Source of the DNA: Clostridia bacterium
GTDB taxonomy: Bacteria > Bacillota > Clostridia > Oscillospirales > Acutalibacteraceae
Reading direction: 5' to 3'
DNA: 64,000 nt
NCBI GenBank assembly: GCA_017465465.1
Contig: JAFTWE010000047.1
Location: forward strand, 1 to 64,000
The translations under genes and the position numbers were made by a program. Below the pieces are notes generated by a model. That model made no database searches. It was not told the origin of the DNA and worked only from the letters and a program-made list of their open reading frames with translations. Of the stretch, positions 61,845 to 64,000 are shown one piece after another; positions within the stretch are counted from its first letter, which is position 1; every line of letters begins with the position of its first letter.

Positions 61845-63506
61845 TTAAATACTCTTTTTAAGATTTTTGAGGCGCTTCATAACGTCATTTGCACCTTTGC
61901 CGAAATAATCGTGAAGTATGTTATATTCCTCATAAAGAGTGTTGTAAATTTCAACATTCTCCTGATTCGGAGTATAAACCGTGTCTTTAAGTTTGCCCAT
62001 AGCTCCTGCGGCGGTGAAAATGTCGGCATAGCCTCCGTTTTCTTCCCCTGCGGCAACAGCGGCATAGATTGCACTGCCTAAAGCTCCGCACTGGGTTGTG
62101 CCTGCAATTTTAATGGGGAGATTGAGAACATCGGCATAAATCTGCATAGTCATGGGGTCTTTCTGGCTGATACCGCCCGAAGCGATAATTTCATCAACCT
62201 TAACACCGTTTGACTTGTATGTTTCCACAATTTTTCTTGTGCCGTAGGCGGTTGCCTCAATCAGCGCGCGGTACATATCCTCAGGCTTGGTGCGAAGAGT
62301 CATACCAAGCATCATACCTGTCAGGTCACCGTCAACGAGAACACTGCGGTTGCCGTTCCACCAGTCAAGAGCAATAAGTCCGCTTTGGCCGGGCTTCTGA
62401 ACCTCAGCCTTTTGGCGGAGATATTTATGTATGTTAATGCCCTGCTCCTTTGCTTCGTTATAATAAGAAGCGGGAACACAATTTTCAACAAACCAGGAAA
62501 AATGGTCGCCAACGCAGGCCTGACCGGCTTCATAAGCATAAAGTCCGGGGTAAACACCGCCTGCAACAACTCCGCTGATACCGGGAACAAGATGCTCTTC
62601 TTCTGAAACAATAATGTGGCAGGTTGATGTGCCCATAATTGCAAGGAGAGTATCGGGCTTTGTGATTTTAACTGCAGGGAATGCGGCGTGAGCGTCAATA
62701 ATGGGGGCTGTAACGGTTGTTCCCTCATTAAGGCCAAGCTTTTGAGCCATTTCTTTTGTTAAACCGCCAACCTTACTGCAAAGCTGAACGATAGGGTAGT
62801 TTAACTTTTCTTCAACAAAGTTTTCAAGGCGAGGGTCAAGTGAACGCAAGAATTCCTTTGACGGGTAGCCCTCTTTATGATGCCACAAGCCCTTGTAGCC
62901 TGCGCAACAGGTATTTTTACCAAGTACACCGCAAAGCTGCCAGGTTACCCAGTCTGCCGCCTCAACAATATAATCGGCATCGGCGTAAATTTCGGGTGAT
63001 TCATCGAGAATCTGCCAAACCTTGGGCAATTCCCATTCACTTGAAACCTTGCCGCCGTAGCGTTTTATCCATTCTTCGCCCATTTCATTGGCTTTTTCAT
63101 TTATGAGGTTAGCCTTATCCTGAGCGGCGTGATGCTTCCACAGCTTAACATAAGCGTTTGGCTCACTTTTGTATTTTTCTAAGGTGCAAAGGGGAGTACC
63201 GTCTTTTTTAACAGGCAAAACGGTGCAGGCGGTGAAATCAATGCCCATACCGATAATGTCATCGGGTGAAACTCCGCTTTCTTTCATAACGGCAGGAATG
63301 GTGTTGTAAAGCACATCAAGATAATCCTGCGGGTGCTGAAGTGCCCAGTCAAAGCCGAGACGGGTGCCGTCAGGCAGCTGAGAATCCATAACACCGTGAG
63401 GGTATTCAAAAACACTGTCGGCAAGCTCTGCCCCTGATTTAACATCAACAACAGCGGCTCTGCCCGAAGCAGTACCAAAATCAACACCGATAGTATATTT
63501 GCTCAT
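61845..63506 (-). CDS. araB: Ribulokinase
   Basis: An FGGY kinase that phosphorylates L-ribulose in L-arabinose use. DFGTASGRAAVVD starts at residue 8; the AraB-typical blocks GIDFTACTVLPV, MGTSTCHII, GLIALDWWNGNRSVL and ASGGISQKDPMTMQIYADVL are present. It has 553 residues from the ATG at 63506, which has CGGAGGGA upstream; a longer open frame to 63554 is rejected. The araA isomerase and araD epimerase are not in the window, and an IS3 element lies about 95 bases upstream. Confidence 0.93.
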   Translation of the reverse strand: MSKYTIGVDFGTASGRAAVVDVKSGAELADSVFEYPHGVMDSQLPDGTRLGFDWALQHPQDYLDVLYNTIPAVMKESGVSPDDIIGMGIDFTACTVLPVKKDGTPLCTLEKYKSEPNAYVKLWKHHAAQDKANLINEKANEMGEEWIKRYGGKVSSEWELPKVWQILDESPEIYADADYIVEAADWVTWQLCGVLGKNTCCAGYKGLWHHKEGYPSKEFLRSLDPRLENFVEEKLNYPIVQLCSKVGGLTKEMAQKLGLNEGTTVTAPIIDAHAAFPAVKITKPDTLLAIMGTSTCHIIVSEEEHLVPGISGVVAGGVYPGLYAYEAGQACVGDHFSWFVENCVPASYYNEAKEQGINIHKYLRQKAEVQKPGQSGLIALDWWNGNRSVLVDGDLTGMMLGMTLRTKPEDMYRALIEATAYGTRKIVETYKSNGVKVDEIIASGGISQKDPMTMQIYADVLNLPIKIAGTTQCGALGSAIYAAVAAGEENGGYADIFTAAGAMGKLKDTVYTPNQENVEIYNTLYEEYNILHDYFGKGANDVMKRLKNLKKSI

Positions 63507-63600
63507 TTTATTCCCTCCGTTTGCACTAACTACAACATTATATAATAAAATCATCTGTATGTCAAAGAAAATATTTACAGAAAAAAACGCAGAAGCCGAA

Positions 63601-64000
63601 TGAACTGCCCCAAATTGTGCAGACAGTACAAAAAAGCACCTAATGGTAGGTAAAATTAAAAATTAAGCAACAAACTGATTTCGTTTTTCTAACGGAGTCA
63701 GTTTTGTTTTTAGTTGAATTCTTTCATTATTGTAGAAATGGATATATTCACTTATGAGGAGGCGAGCCTCCTCATAGGTTCGCAACTTTGTTCGATAGAT
63801 ACATTCTGTTTTGAGAATCGAAAAGAAATTTTCAGCCATTGCATTATCATATGGGTTACCACGTCTTGACATTGATGGCGTTATGCCGTATGATTTTGTC
63901 AGGTTAAAATATGCTGGTGATGTATATTGAAACCCTTGGTCACTGTGGAGCTGCAACTCTGCAGTGACCTTTTCTTTTCTCTTAGCTGCCTTGATTGTGC
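63601..64000 (-). mobile_element. IS3-family insertion sequence, right part (runs off the window)
   Basis: The likely terminal inverted repeat begins TGAACTGCCCC at 63601, and the transposase frame ends 60 bases inside it. The other end is outside the window, so completeness cannot be judged. Confidence 0.75.
63663..64000 (-). CDS. IS3-family transposase OrfB, C-terminal part (partial)
   Basis: The DDE integrase-core end of an IS150-type OrfB. The open frame continues to the window edge (IKAAKRKEKVTAELQLHSDQ) and includes the second catalytic Asp in HSDQGFQYTS and the Glu in AMAENFFSILKTE. No stop interrupts the visible 112 codons, so it may be intact. The N-terminal half and OrfA are not visible. 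Confidence 0.9.
   Translation of the reverse strand, partial: TIKAAKRKEKVTAELQLHSDQGFQYTSPAYFNLTKSYGITPSMSRRGNPYDNAMAENFFSILKTECIYRTKLRTYEEARLLISEYIHFYNNERIQLKTKLTPLEKRNQFVA

Overview
The window comes from a Gram-positive, probably spore-forming member of the Clostridia. A gut Oscillospirales/Ruminococcaceae-type genome is the best guess. The evidence is strong AGGAGG-type Shine-Dalgarno sites, sigma-A promoters with 17-bp spacers, SpoVT, DUF951 and DUF1934 proteins, an M18 aminopeptidase, and many short hairpin repeats of the kind scattered through such genomes. Most of it is chromosomal core. Six aminoacyl-tRNA synthetases are present (glnS, gltX, proS, argS, hisS, aspS), with gyrB-gyrA, prfA, ddl, exoA, tadA, a Mrp ATPase and a YifB ATPase. 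No tRNA, rRNA, CRISPR array or T-box leader was recognised.

Layout. Positions 1-7.3 kb carry leftward genes: a HAD-IIA phosphatase, a membrane protein, glnS, a GH36 alpha-galactosidase and gltX. Positions 7.4-18.7 kb hold an iron alcohol dehydrogenase, a secreted sialate O-acetylesterase, exoA, proS, tadA, a CPBP protease and a large membrane protein. Positions 18.7-21.2 kb are rich in repeats: a branched array of mini-hairpins, three palindromic two-armed elements, a small EF-Tu-like protein, a zinc-ribbon protein and spoVT. Positions 21.2-31.5 kb hold PHP and S1 proteins, then a rightward run of DUF951, prfA, a TsaC/Sua5-CoaE fusion, an M18 peptidase, ddl, DUF1934 and argS. Just after argS lies a 449-bp inverted-repeat element carrying a broken DUF559 nuclease gene, followed by an imperfect second copy of the argS 3' end.

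Positions 32-43 kb hold an SPFH protein, yifB, an ABC exporter, a FucU-FGGY kinase pair, a split aconitase-X pair and a Gfo/Idh dehydrogenase. Positions 43.2-50.5 kb hold mrp, rfbB, an ACT/UPF0210 pair and a tandem family of four zinc-ribbon membrane proteins whose last member is broken. Positions 50.7-60.3 kb are a long rightward block: unknown gene, gyrB, gyrA, mgsA, unknown gene, hisS, aspS. Positions 60.3-61.4 kb look like a transferred defence module. A strong promoter drives a short structured RNA ending in an intrinsic terminator, and an AT-rich AbiF/Abi_2 HEPN gene follows directly. The window ends with a ribulokinase and one end of an IS3-family element.

The two most notable items are the AbiF-type RNA/HEPN locus at 60.3-61.4 kb, which has the layout of an RNA-antitoxin/toxin system, and the DUF559 element at 31.5-32.0 kb with its argS 3'-end duplication and four related cargo-less relatives.
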